DNA of 64,000 nucleotides, taken from the NCBI GenBank assembly GCA_023238725.1, contig CM041550.1:2426544-2490543 (forward strand). The letters are read 5' to 3'. The translations under genes were made by a program, and so were the position numbers. Origin of the DNA: Scortum barcoo. Taxonomy: Eukaryota > Chordata > Actinopteri > Centrarchiformes > Terapontidae. Numbering within the stretch: the first letter of the stretch is position 1; each line of letters starts with the position of its first letter. Below the pieces are notes generated by a model. That model was given only the letters and a program-made list of their open reading frames with translations. It made no database searches and was not told the DNA's origin. This document shows, piece by piece, positions 1 through 12,200 of the stretch.

Positions 1-2424
1 CTCTCGTATGGTTTGGTGAGTCTGAATTAAGAACAACATCCTGCCAAACCAAGTGTGACCGGGGATTGATTCCTTTGGAGGTTTCTCTTCTGGGGAAAGT
101 TTGACCCTCCACATGCTCCAGTTTTACTCAGACTACACAAAATACATTTCAGTTTAGTGATTTATATAATGAACTTTTAAAAATTTGCTCTCAAAAGGCA
201 AAATATGACTTCAGACCATCCTTCTCTCCCTGATTTTGCAGTAGAACACATTTTTCCGGTGAAGTCAGAGATGCAGTCGGCTCTACAGATGAACAGATGG
301 ATTTCTTGCATCTTTGCGTCGTGATGCGTTCGTATGTGCACACACATTAACTCTCACGCTGGGTCTGCGTTGAGGCGGAATAATCAAATAACGCTGCACA
401 CAGTTAGCTTTCCAATATGATTAAGCCAGGTTGCCATTTGTGGAGACTAATTTAGAATGAGTTGTGATTAGCTATTTCCACCCTCTAAGGCATTATGCAT
501 TTAAATGGAGCACATTTTAACCAGCTGGGGATATGACAGTGGCAGCTGATTCCCTTAAGTGCTGCACTTGAGTGTTTATTTCTTTGCTTTCACTGTAATG
601 GACCATTTACCTACACAGGCAGAAGACTGGAGAGGGCCTTTATTGTGAAATGAGAGGGCGAGAGCGAGAGAAAAAGACTATTTTGGGTTCAGGGCTTGAC
701 TTCTGCTGCAGTCATTTCACTCGAGGGATTAAGCCTCCCTCGACTCTCCCTCCTGCCTCTCCTCCTTCCCTCTGCAGCCCGGGGTGGATCTGCTATTTAC
801 CCCAGTTATTTATCACTTTGGAGCTGTGATGGAGAAGCCTGCAGGGCTCCAGAGAGAGTGACACGGCGGCAGGGTGGAATTAAAACTCTCAACCTTGTGT
901 AATTTGATTTGACTGCTCTCTCATCCACTGTTAGAAGAAGAAGTCCAAATAAGTCCTGCTCAGATCCTGGTGGACGTCCTGCAGGAGGACTAGGAGCGCT
1001 GCGTGTCAAAGGTCGATGTTTTACATCTGTAACATGCCTGAATTTGTCATTTTGAGGGAAGTTAAAGCTGCTGGGTCGTTTACTTTCACTCTAAAGTCAA
1101 AGCCTCTCTCCTCCTGCGCCCCACCGATCTCTCTGGAGATAAAACTCAAAGTTCAGGACAGACAGAAAAAGGCTTTTTGTATCAGAGTACCTGAGTAAAT
1201 TGCCTCATTTCCTCTCCTCTGTCCACACCCTCCCTCACCTTTCTTCTCTCCACTCTCCTCCTCTCTCTGCACCATCACCTCCTCTGCCCTCTCCCTCCAA
1301 AGATCTCACCTCAGTCCAACTTTTCCTGCTGCGCTCGCTTTCTTTTGTCTATGAGCTTTGACAGAGTGACTGATGTTGATCATTACGAGGCTCTGATGGC
1401 TCCATATCAGATGAAATCCTCCTCGCCGCTCCGTCAATGTCACCACAAAGCCATTCTGAGGCTAATGGTCCAGCTCTGGCACCGGGATCTTTGTGGAACT
1501 TCAGACTAAAAATAACCAACAGACTACACTACGCCAGATATTATCAACACATTTTAGGAGGACTAGACTCTCATGTTTGTGTGGTGAAAATGAAGCTATA
1601 GAAATAAATAAAAGGTTAGCGTAGCCTCCAAAAAAACAACAACAACAACATCCCTAAAGCCCAATAATTAATAAGTAACTATTTAGTTTTAGTTTTTTAA
1701 TGTAATATAACACAGTGAGGCTGGCTGGGCTGCTAACTGTGCAGACATTAGAGTGACATCCTAAAGTCAAACTCCTCCTTTAAATAAGTTCAGAGACATA
1801 TTTATTCACTGCTCTCTGACCCAGCCTGAACACTGAATACATGACACACTCGAACATCTTCCATAAATCACCACGGCGGACGGCTGGAGAGCTTATTTTC
1901 TCTCGTCCGACCGAAGTGAAATGTCTAACAAGAGCAGATGCTGTAATCTGCTGAGGATCTCACAGTAAATCTGACAGAAGTCCCGCCAGCCCAGAACAAT
2001 AAGTTTAGAAAGCCTATAGCTGCGAGGTGGGGGTGGGAGGCGCCAAACACTTCGGGCTCAGCGGATGGCCTGCTGATTCATCCAGGACCTGCTGTTAAAG
2101 TCATAAGGGATGAAGAGCGACGACGCTGTATTACCTGCAATATACACCAGTGACGGCGGAGTCACAGTTCTTATAGGAAGATGACAGTGACTGAAGTATA
2201 GAAACTGGGAATAAAAAAGCATCTGTACCACCTCCTAATAATACACCTTTGTGAAAGGTTTGAACTAATGTCGTTTCAATGTGTGTCAAATGTTCACTAA
2301 ATTTTTTGAGCCGACAACTTAAAAAAGACTTTTGGCTGCCAAGTTGGGAAAAATCGTTTTGACTGTTCGGACAGTGAAAGTCCTTTTAACAAATCAGTGA
2401 CATTTACAGTAGCATTGGTTCAAG

Positions 2425-2932
2425 AAATAGTCCAACAGTTTGGGAAATATTTGGAAATAATTTGGCTTCTTTGTTGGGTGTTAGATGAGAAGATTGTATA
2501 TGTATATGTTATATGTATCATGAAGTTGAAGCAGACGGTTAGCAAAGTTAAAGGCTGGAAACAGGAACAAAAAGCTCGCCTAGCTCTGTAAAAACCCTCT
2601 GCCCAGCACATTTAAAGTAATCCTTAATTAACAGGTGATATCTTATTTAATATGTTCAAAAATCAAAGCTTTATGCAGACATGTGTGCTGCCAAAAAACA
2701 CAAATTGTCACTTTTACACTTTAAATTACATGCAGACAAGATACAATGCCTTAATGAGCGTCAGAGATGTTTATAGGTGGATTTTTTTTCCCCTCGTTTA
2801 CACTCTTTATGCTAAGCTAAACTAAAGGCTGTAGCTTCATATCTAGTGTGCAAATGTCCGAAGACGTCTTCATCATTTAACTCTGCAAGAAAACAAATAA
2901 GCATATTTCCAAAATGTCAAACTGTTCTTTTA
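2425..2932. repeat. Interspersed repeat, ~500 bp, inverted termini
   Basis: It starts near AACAGTTTGGGAAATAT (2434-2450) and ends near ATATTTCCAAAATGTCAAAC (2903-2922), which read inverted relative to each other. The interior has landmarks of an abundant fish repeat: GGCTGGAAACAGG, GCTCGCCTAGCTCTG, TTAATTAACAGGTGATATCT and ATGCTAAGCTAAACTAAAGG. No protein is encoded. Confidence 0.65.
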
Positions 2933-3104
2933 AGTACCCTTTTTTAATAGCTCAAAACATTTATAACTGCAGACTTGATGGTTTACCAGCAGTGTCAAAC
3001 CCATTTATAATTGAATCACCAACATTTTAACTGCATAATAACTAAATAGAAACATAAACACCATCCAAAATGATGTCTCTGGACAGAGCAACAGCTGCTT
3101 TTGC

Positions 3105-3265
3105 AACCTACAAACCCTCTTGAGTGTTGCCTTATTACTGTGAGGAGTTCTTGTGTTTTATAATGATTATTCATGTCCCTACATGTCTTAAATCTGTTTT
3201 AAAAGTATGATTTCTGGGTCACTCTGGTGGTTTGTGGTGCCAAAAATGAGCCACAACTTAAGATC
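3105..3265. repeat. Interspersed repeat, copy A
   Basis: It shares collinear blocks with 5205-5335: CTACAAA...GTGTTGCCTTATT, TTCTTGTGTTT..ATGATT, GTCC.TACAT and AAAAGT.TGATT. Divergence is high, so this is an old dispersed family, not a recent duplication. Confidence 0.6.
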
Positions 3266-4541
3266 TTCATGTCTCATGTCTTAAAAACATTAATGTTGTT
3301 GTGAACTGAACTGTAGAAAATGCCAAAGCCTTAAGTCCTGCATTTTACAATCAAAGAAAGAAGCAGTTTTTCCATCAGAAGCACTTATTTTTAGTGAACT
3401 TCATTGCTGCAGCTCACCTCGGCATCCAGGGGAGAGACTGTGAACAGGCCCGATATACCTGCGGACAAAAAAACAATCTAACACGCCGAGTCCGGGAGTG
3501 GGAACATTTAATGGTAGATTGCAGATGATTTCACTGTTGAGGGAACTTGTGTATGTGTGTGTGTGTGTGTGTGTGGGGTAAAGTTGCGGGTGGATGGCGG
3601 TTAGCAGTTGCCTAGGCCGCAGCTTCAAGTCCCCCGAGCCTCACTGCCATCTGAATCCAATCCACAGGCTGACAGATTGGGAGGCAAATTGACGGTGTCA
3701 CATTTCATATCACAGCGAGCTGCAGCGGGGCCGGGAGCAGTGCGGCAGTCTAATAAAGAGAGGACAGTGTGTGTAAAGGTGGCAGGGGAGTGTGTGTGTT
3801 TGCAGATGTATTGACACCTACATGAAATAAAAAAAAAAAAACAGCAGCACTGCCCATGCAGCAGTTACACAACCTTTGTTTTTTTTTCTGCAGATGCTGT
3901 TGTCAGAGCCTCGTATGAGCCTCGGTGTTTGAAAGCGGTCGCAGTGACTAAGCCTGCTCTGTCAATCTGGGATTGTACAAGCCTCTGGCTATCACAGCTC
4001 AGACGGGGAGTGATGAGAGCAACATAAGTGCCATATGTCAACTAGCAAAACCAGCCCGGAGACAACATGACTAACCCCGGCTCAGGATTAATGAGACAGC
4101 AACGCCTTCATGTGTGTTTGTGTGCATGCAAACAATTCTTACAGCAAATTATAGCAACACATGAGAGAATCAGCAGACAGGAACAAGGCTGTGTGCTTGG
4201 ATAACATTTTTCTTATTTGCACAGCAGTCTGCGTTGGGTTTGCTTTGATGGTTGTAATCTGCCCTCTAGTGGACGAGCACACGCAGTGACTGCAGGTAAA
4301 AATCACTGCTCCTCATACTCTCGTTGGCAAGAAAAAAAAAAAAAGCAGCAGGAGCACACCCTCTCTATGAACATCCGTATATTAGTGTCCAATCATGACT
4401 TTTATTGATTTTACAAATCTTGAATTTATGTTAATGGCCCTGCGATGAGGAGCTCAAAGGGGAGATTAAATTAAATACAGAGGAGATGAAAGAGGACGGG
4501 CATCTTATCCCTGCAGAACGAGCAGAAGTCTTGGCATGAAG

Positions 4542-4562
4542 CCACACACACACACACACACA
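4542..4562. repeat. (CA)n microsatellite
   Basis: About ten CA units, followed 200 bp later by a longer tract. Confidence 0.9.
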
Positions 4563-4767
4563 GTGTGAGCAGACTATCAGGATGAGCTTATGGTTTCTGA
4601 CATCTAGAGGTGGTTTTGTCAGGAGCCGTTTTTTCTCGGCCTCCTGCTGCTCCGGCTTTGGTCTTGTCTTTAAAGAAACTCTCTCTTTCTCGACGGTGTG
4701 TGTGGCCGGCGGTGCTCTACAACTCAACCTAAAGCCAAGCCAAAAATGTTGATGGGTTTCAGTTAAT

Positions 4768-4768
<1 letters not shown>

Positions 4769-4804
<36 letters not shown>
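4769..4804. repeat. (CA)n microsatellite
   Basis: Eighteen uninterrupted CA units. Confidence 0.95.
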
Positions 4805-4808
<4 letters not shown>

Positions 4809-5054
4809 CTTTACAGCAAGGCTGGAGGGCCGCTTTGAAAATTACACTAAATGTGAGTCTAATGTAAAGCACTTATCCATCTGTCTTAATAGCCTTTGGC
4901 TGCAGCTTTCCACTACGAGCCGCTTCAGGCAATTTATCAGCTCCCAGCTTTGTGTTCTCAGCACTGTACGTTAGATAACACTGCTTATATAGGCTAAGTG
5001 TGATTCAAGAACTCAACTATTTATAGAATATATATTTTCAGACGTGCCAGCAGG

Positions 5055-5180
5055 ATGGCTCTGTCGCTCGGTCGGTTCTCCACTTTGGTCCAGATTAATA
5101 TATCAGTAACTGTTGGATGGAAAGCTGCAAAAAACATTTTCATGATACTCAGAGGATGAATCCTGATCACTCTGGAGGTT
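5055..5180. repeat. Interspersed repeat, TTTGGTCCAGA family, copy 1
   Basis: It contains CTCCACTTTGGTCCAGATTA, ATATATCAGTAACTGTTGGATGG and AGAGGATGAATCCTGATCAC, typical of an abundant fish dispersed repeat, probably LINE-derived 3' sequence. The class assignment is from memory. Confidence 0.55.
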
Positions 5181-5204
5181 ACTTAAGTTTTACACCTATA
5201 AGTC

Positions 5205-5335
5205 CTCTACAAATGGTGTCTTATTGGTGAGGCAAGTGGTTTCTTGTGTTTCATGATTGTTTGTGTCCTTACATTTATTTAAAAAGTCTGATTGATGGGG
5301 GACTTTGGGCCTGTTGTGCAAAGAATGAACATCTC
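5205..5335. repeat. Interspersed repeat, copy B
   Basis: Second collinear copy of the 3.1 kb repeat: CTACAAATGGTGTCTTATTG, GGTTTCTTGTGTTTCATGAT, GTCCTTACATTTATTT and AAAAGTCTGATTGATGG in the same order and orientation. Confidence 0.6.
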
Positions 5336-5557
5336 TGGTTGAGTTTCATTCCTTCATCTCTCTCTCTTGTTACTGTCAGCTTGATAATAAAGCTCTCCAA
5401 ATCCGACTGTAAGGAAGTGAGCCTGCTGTATCAAGATGAGCTTCACATTAGTGGTTTTGAGTAAAATGTCTTGACCACTAATAAATGAATTGCTGAAAGA
5501 TCATATTCAAACTACTTTCATCTGCAGCAGCAGAAGATTTATATGTTATTGTAAACG

Positions 5558-5642
<85 letters not shown>
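5558..5642. repeat. Compound (TATC)n-(TA)n microsatellite
   Basis: About 13 TATC units (5558-5610) run into about 16 TA units (5610-5642). Confidence 0.95.
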
Positions 5643-5643
<1 letters not shown>

Positions 5644-8600
5644 TACTAGTTTTTATTCTCAGTCACAGTAAGAAGTGTTGAGGTATTGCAGCAGACTTTG
5701 GTAACAGATCATTACTGGTCTTTGTGAGAATGAAAATACTAAAACTCATCAGCCTCACAGCCCTTTGTAATCTTATTTCTGTATTTATTTTTAATACAAA
5801 TATGTAGGTATATCTGTCTTTCTACGTTATCAGAATTTTATTGTTTGTAATAAATTGAGATAATCCAGTCTTTTCTGGATCGTCATCGCTGCTTTTAATG
5901 GACAAGAAGCTGCATCCTGCTCCCAGAAACACACGAAATGATGCACAACAACATCTTAAGACAAGTAAAAGATTTATTTCACATTTTTTTTCTTTTAAGT
6001 ATCACCAGCTTTGTTTAAGGAATCAAAGACATCAAAGGACAGGTCACAGGAAGAGTTAAAGAGGTTCAAATGCACAGAAAGGACAAGAGGAAACAGTCTC
6101 AGGTCTCCAGAAAAAGCCACCGAGAAGGATCTGATAATGAAGGACGGCACATTATGTCAGCTGATGGAGTTCGTTCTGTCGTTCAGAGGGACGGACAGAG
6201 CGTGCTGGCTTTGTTTTGTTCACTGAAGACGAGGCTGGGTTCAAATATGAGTGGTGTCACTGTGCAATCATCACTTCTACAGTTGGTCTGGGAGAGTGTA
6301 AAAGAGAGGAAAGGTTGGGAGGGAGGGGGAGGTCAAAGGTCACTGCAGAGAGAGTGAAGTTAAGCAGCCAGAGAGACGAGAGGGCACCAACAACATGAGG
6401 GGGGAGACAGGAAGTGAAGCACTGCAACCACACACACAGACACACACACGCACACACACACACACACACATAGACGTGGCCTCACTGGAGATGAGCAGTT
6501 TGATCAACCCAACAGTCTGAGCTTTGTTTTATTCACAGGTGACACTGTGCTCACACACCTGGATTTACCTGAGTCAAGCTTACACAGAGGACATAACTCA
6601 GGTAATACAGGGGAAGTTTAAATGAACGGATGCTGCTGCGGGACGTGGAGTTGCTTTGCTGGTCCCTGTGTGCTGTTGGAGGGGGGGGGCAAGGAAAGAG
6701 AGTGTCACACAGGCACTTGAGAGAAATGACAAAAAAAAAAAAAACGAAACACACACTACAACTTCCATTAAGGCACGACAGATAACGACACTCACAAACA
6801 CGCACCGGCCTTCGTGGACAACAACAGCGTGATTCTCTAAGCGGGGCATCACAACGCCATTTTAGATTTTTTTAGATTCAGCCATGCGTTGACTGGTTTT
6901 CATCACATCTACGTCAAATATCTGATTTCCATTATGTTACAAAAAAATTTAAAAATTGCCCGACTCCCACTCCTGATGAACGACGGTAACGTCAAAGTAC
7001 AGCTCGTCACGGGTCGCTTGCCATGTGGCCGACAATTAACATTTACAGTGAGTAATCAGCTGTGTTTTTTCAGCTGTGAAACACAAATCATGTCTGTGTA
7101 ATCTTCATTTATTCATCTGTTTTCTTATGTTTATTTGAAGAAGAGGCAATTTTCTTTGCTTTTTCACAAATCAAAGCTTTTCTCACAAAGCATGAGCTGC
7201 ATTGTGTGTGATTTAAAGTTGTTAGATAAGTACATAACATAATAAATGTAATAAGTCAACAGAATCAGGTCACATCTGTCCATGGATGATGGTGATAAAA
7301 TGGCTTTTCAATAACAATATCAGTTTTGGACTCACTACTGTGCTACCGTCTGTTAAGAATGATCTAAGTTAAGAATGAGAAAAAGTAAAAATATACCTGT
7401 CAGAAATCTGGTCATAATACAGGAGAACATAGTTTGTGTTATCTAGTCTGAAGTGAAAATACATTCGAACGCTTCCTTTACATTAACTAAGAGACGACCG
7501 CATGGAGCAGCCTGGTAGCACTACATCACCCTACATACAATTTTGAATGAAAGGATAAGGCTTCTTATTCTTTGTCTCAGTGTCCACAAACCCCACGAAA
7601 ACCAACAACGAATTATCTGCTCTCTCACTTCTCTCTCTTCTTTAGCCTGCTTGTTCCTACTGAGGATGCAAATCTGCAAAAGGATCACAAATGTCTACTA
7701 TTTCTTTTTAAAAAGTTTAAATCATTTCCTTAAACAGTCATTATGAGAAAATGTTTCTCTAACTGGAGTAAATGGTGCATTTGTTGGGGACTATTTTCGT
7801 ATTTTCGGCGTGGCTTTGGTGCATTAGTGAGTAATACCTGGCACTGGATGGTTTTGAGGGATTAATTTAAAGCACACTGCAGGGAAGGTTCTTGTAAGTT
7901 GCACAAATTGTAAAGCCCTTTAAGGCAAATTTATGATGCTTGGATGTATAAATAAAATTGGCTTGACGTGTCTGAGCTCATCCCGAGGCTGCATGACTCC
8001 ACTTCATGACCGTGCAAAGAAACAAAAAGAGCTGCAGCGCCCGGTGAGATGTGAGAGCGGGCATCAGAGTGAACTCTCGAAGAAAGCTCATTAAACACAT
8101 AAATACAGCCGCACTGCATACACACACACGTTGCTAATATTCGTGCAGTTGTGTTAGTTGTTGGGGGGCGAATAAACACAGTAACACTGCATTGATACAA
8201 ATTTGCACAATGCACATGAGAAAAAAATTAGCTTTGCACTCAGTCTGAACACACATTTGGTGCATTAGTGAGTATTTTCAGTGTACGTGGGCATAAAAAT
8301 ACACATCAGTGGCCGTGTTGTGGCTCAGTTACATGTTTTTAAAAGATTTCAGAGCTCGATGGTACAGGGGAACAAGATAAATCAGACAAAGAAGTAAAAG
8401 ATTTCATGGGATTTGTTGGCAATAAGAGAAATAGAGAATATCAGCAGCCTTATCCTTAAACCTTCTCTGTGATTTTGATTCGGGCGACGGACTTGACTTC
8501 ACTCTGTTCTGCTGGATCCCATCAAACAGCTACAGCTGCTTGTACAGAATATATCAGCACCTAAAATCAGCAGAGGTAATTAGACACACTGGATACACAC

Positions 8601-8655
8601 ACACACACAAATGCATGCCCACCACCAAAGCGTGTGCGCATGCATACAAACAAAG

Positions 8656-8658
<3 letters not shown>

Positions 8659-8691
<33 letters not shown>
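8659..8691. repeat. (CA)n microsatellite
   Basis: About 16 uninterrupted CA units, with a shorter CA tract 60 bp upstream. Confidence 0.95.
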
Positions 8692-8696
<5 letters not shown>

Positions 8697-9143
8697 CATG
8701 ATGAGTTCAGAAACTCACATGTAATCAAGAACGTGAATGTCATTGGCAATGTATGGAATAATTCTAGTGATATATATATTTTTCCATTTATGAATTGATT
8801 CTCTTCTTTTTCCTTCATTGGTTTCACAATCTGAAGTTACTGTAGATTTAAAACGGTTTCCTTCACTCCTTTCAAACTAGCATCTCTTAACTTGGATTCA
8901 GCTCGGTATCATGTGTCTCTTGTGCACAGAGTGACAGTGCGTTAGTGTTTTCGTGAGCTGAACAGTCTTTCTTACAGCAGGGTGTTTCTCAAAAAACATT
9001 GTATACCCTTAATAGTTCACTACTCTCTAGTTTGAGCCATAAAGTAGTGCACTAGAAGTACAAGAGCACAGTGTCTATTGAGATGCCCCCCCCACCCTCC
9101 CCACTTTGAGATGCAGAGGAGTGAGATCACGGCTGTGGGCGCT

Positions 9144-9299
9144 TTAACTCCGGAGGATCAGGCCCTTCTTGTAGGCCATCAGGCCGGCTGCGGTGGCGGC
9201 GGACAGGAAGGTGGACATTCCCATGAACTTGAGGAGGCCGCTGACTGAAGGCAGATTCCTCTCCCAGAAGGTGGTGACGAAGGGGAGCGCTGGGACCTC
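9144..9299 (-). CDS. mao: mao coding exon 15 (C-terminal membrane anchor and stop)
   Basis: 156 nt with the TAA stop at 9146-9144; acceptor TCCATCAG. It encodes EVPALPFVTTFWERNLPSVS, then a hydrophobic helix (about FMGMSTFLSAATAAGLMAY) followed by basic KKG...R, the tail that anchors MAO in the mitochondrial outer membrane. I did not find an AATAAA or ATTAAA in the few hundred bases downstream, so the 3' UTR end is unknown. Confidence 0.95.
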   Translation of the reverse strand, partial: EVPALPFVTTFWERNLPSVSGLLKFMGMSTFLSAATAAGLMAYKKGLILRS

Positions 9300-12200
9300 C
9301 TGATGGAGGGACAGGAAGGAGAAGAAGAGTTTAAGCAGCTTTTATTTGACTTTTAAGTTAAATTTAATCAAGAATTATTCTGAGAGATTTCTCCTCACCA
9401 CACACTCAGGCTCCGTCTGCCAGATCTGACTCGGAGGGATTTTATTCATCGCACACAAGACCTGTAACAGAGCACATCGACTGTTCAGTCAGAGCTTTAA
9501 AATATTTATTTCAACATGGCTGCTGATTTACAAATCTTAGCACACAAACTCCCCAGAAAATCTCCTGAAACCAGAAAATGGAAATGCTGTGCTGCAGGAG
9601 GCCGAGGAGGTGAAGAGTGCTGAGGCAGGTAGTTAACGAGTGTTGAGAAGTAAAAGTACATGAATACTACCTGTGCAGAGTATTATCAAAATAATCAATA
9701 ATATCACGGACATTTACTTATGTTCAATTGTACACATGTTGTGTAAAAATATGAGATAACTGTATATTACTCCATTATGTGGCTGGTCTAATTGGAGGAG
9801 GACACACCTTGTATGTGCCACACTTTCTCCTGGTCTTGATGATGTTATGAAGTAGAATTAAGACACATTTTTTATGTTTCAAACATCAGTGGATGTGCTG
9901 CTCTGTGTTTTGCAGCCGTCTGAGCTCTGACCTCTCTGGCTGCTCTCTCTCCAGCCTGCACGGCTCCCTCCATGTAGCCGCTCCACTCTGTGGCCGTCTC
10001 AGTGCCCGCGAAGAACAACCTGCCAACCGGCTCCCTCAGCACCCTGCAGACCAGAGAAGATGGAGAACGTGAGAGATCATCATTCACTTATAACGTTTAA
10101 AGACCTTTTACTGAATGTACTCCATCTCTGGTGTTATAGATGTTTGTCTCTGACCATGACTGCTTCATAAAACCAAAGAATCCACATTTTATTACAGCAT
10201 TGCACACTCTTCTGTAAATTAATCTTTTATTTAACTTTACAATTTCTACAAACTGAACAAACGTGATGATGGATCAGCTCATTCACAGCAAAATGCATTT
10301 TTTCTTGGTCTTAGTCGCTGCTGCTGGGCGTAAACCTGCATTTAAATATAAATGCAGTTTTGACAGACTACGATCTGAAAACATGAAAATGAGCAAACTT
10401 GGAAAGACAAGTTTTCACTGGGCAGCAGAGAAGAACACAGATGACAAAAAACAGCATGAATATGAGCTGATTTTAAGATACTGAGAATCTGAGCACAATA
10501 TTTACAACTTCAGCTGTGTGTTATGGCGATTGTGTGTGTGTGTGTGTGTGACTTACTTGCGTACGTACTGGGTAAGGATCCCGGGGGGAAATAGGCGGTG
10601 TAGCAGCCCCCAGAGTACTCCTCCTCACACCAGTTCTTCTCCTCGTAGTGCACCGGCTGACAGACACAAGCGGACACATGAACGTTTAACTAGTGAAGCA
10701 GATCCGCTGCAGCTGTGTGACTTTGTGTCGGTGCGTGTCCAAACTCACGTGCAGAGCCTCTTCGGAGCCCAGCACTCTGGAGTAGATCTCGCAGATCCTC
10801 TTCAATCTGAACGATATGAGAAAACAGTTTGAATCTTTGAGGCTGCAGAGAATTTATGACTTTATGAATATGAGTTTGCTTCACCGTGCATCTACCTCTC
10901 CTCTTTAGTCAGCCCTGTGAGCTTTCTGCACTTGCGGGCGAGGATGAATCTGGAGGAGGGAGAAGAAAAGAAATATCATATCATCCACCAGACAGTACTC
11001 CAGTCACACATCGTGGATACGACTTTTAATGCTGCACAATATATTAATATTTCAGTCAACAGTAAAAAAAAAAAAAAATCAAAATTTACTTATTTAAAGC
11101 CCAAAATCACAAAACATCGTTTGCCTCGGAGGGCTTTACAATCTGTACAGTTGTGACACCCTCTGTCCTTAGACCCTCGAACCGAGTCAGGAAAAACTTC
11201 AAAAAAACCCTTTATGGGAAAAAGAAGAAACCTGAGGAAGAGCCACAGATGAGGGATCCCTCTCAGTGTGTAAAGCTCTTTCCTGTTTCAACATTAAATG
11301 TCCCCTGTGCACTAATAAACTGCAGCTCTGTATTCACCCCATAATTGCAGGTACACTCCCATCAGGCTTTGTGTCGTCCAGTGTCAGGCCAATAGGAGCT
11401 CCTTCCTCCTCAATCACCATGCTGCCGCAGTAACCTGGAGACACAGTGGCATAAAAAAAGAGTGTAAAAGATAAAATCATATGTTCACTACAGTATTTTC
11501 TGTCTTCTGTTTCCTGCGTACCCTTTTTCCTCCAGAAGTTCTCTTTGTAGTACACCATGCACTTGATGACGCAGCCCATTGGGACGCGGTGGATCAGCTG
11601 GTTCCTCAGCGGCGGCAGCTCGGGGTTAAAATGCATCTTCAGATTCAGACCAGGGGGGGTGGCCACGATCACGTACTTGGCCTACGACAAAGACACACAC
11701 AAAAAAAAAGAGACACACAAAGAACAGGGCAGTGTGATGTACTTCACATGACACATGTCAGCAGCAACCAGTAGATGGCAGAAAATAACAGTTTTTTTTT
11801 CCAGCTCAGACTGTTGGTGGCTGAGTTACAGTTCAAATACCTTATTTATTTCTTCTTATCTTTAAACGTGTCATATCCAGACTACATTATGTCACATTAC
11901 ATTTACTGCATGTTCTGTCTTTACATTATACCAATAAGATAATCATTTAACTGTAATAACAAATGTAGCTGCAGTGCTGGAAGTGTTTGCTTCACTAATC
12001 CCACTTAAGTAAAAGTACAGAAGTAAAATTTACTAATAGTATCAAAAGTAAAAGTACTTAGGCTGATATAATGTTATTGATGACATAGGAAGATAGTTAA
12101 TAGATAGTTAATGATGCATACTGGCGCCTTACTTTGAATTATTTCATACACTGTTGGGTATTTTCGTGCAGTAGGCCTCTCCAAAGGGTCACAATATAAA

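Larger units (their letters stand above)
1..9143. other. DNA beyond the 3' end of mao
   Basis: About 9.1 kb with several interspersed repeats (2.4-2.9, 3.1, 5.06, 5.2 kb) and CA/TATC microsatellites. High-complexity stretches at 0.4-0.62, 1.34-1.51 and 3.89-4.1 kb could be conserved non-coding elements. The mao 3' UTR end must lie at its right side. No coding gene could be supported. Confidence 0.6.

Noticed and set aside
5490..5681. Small plus-strand frame with YLSIYLSIYLSI
   Set aside because: Pure translation of the TATC/TA microsatellite.
9010..9143. Poly(A) signal for mao close to the stop
   Set aside because: No AATAAA or ATTAAA on the minus strand within this stretch; AT-rich matches farther out were not distinctive.
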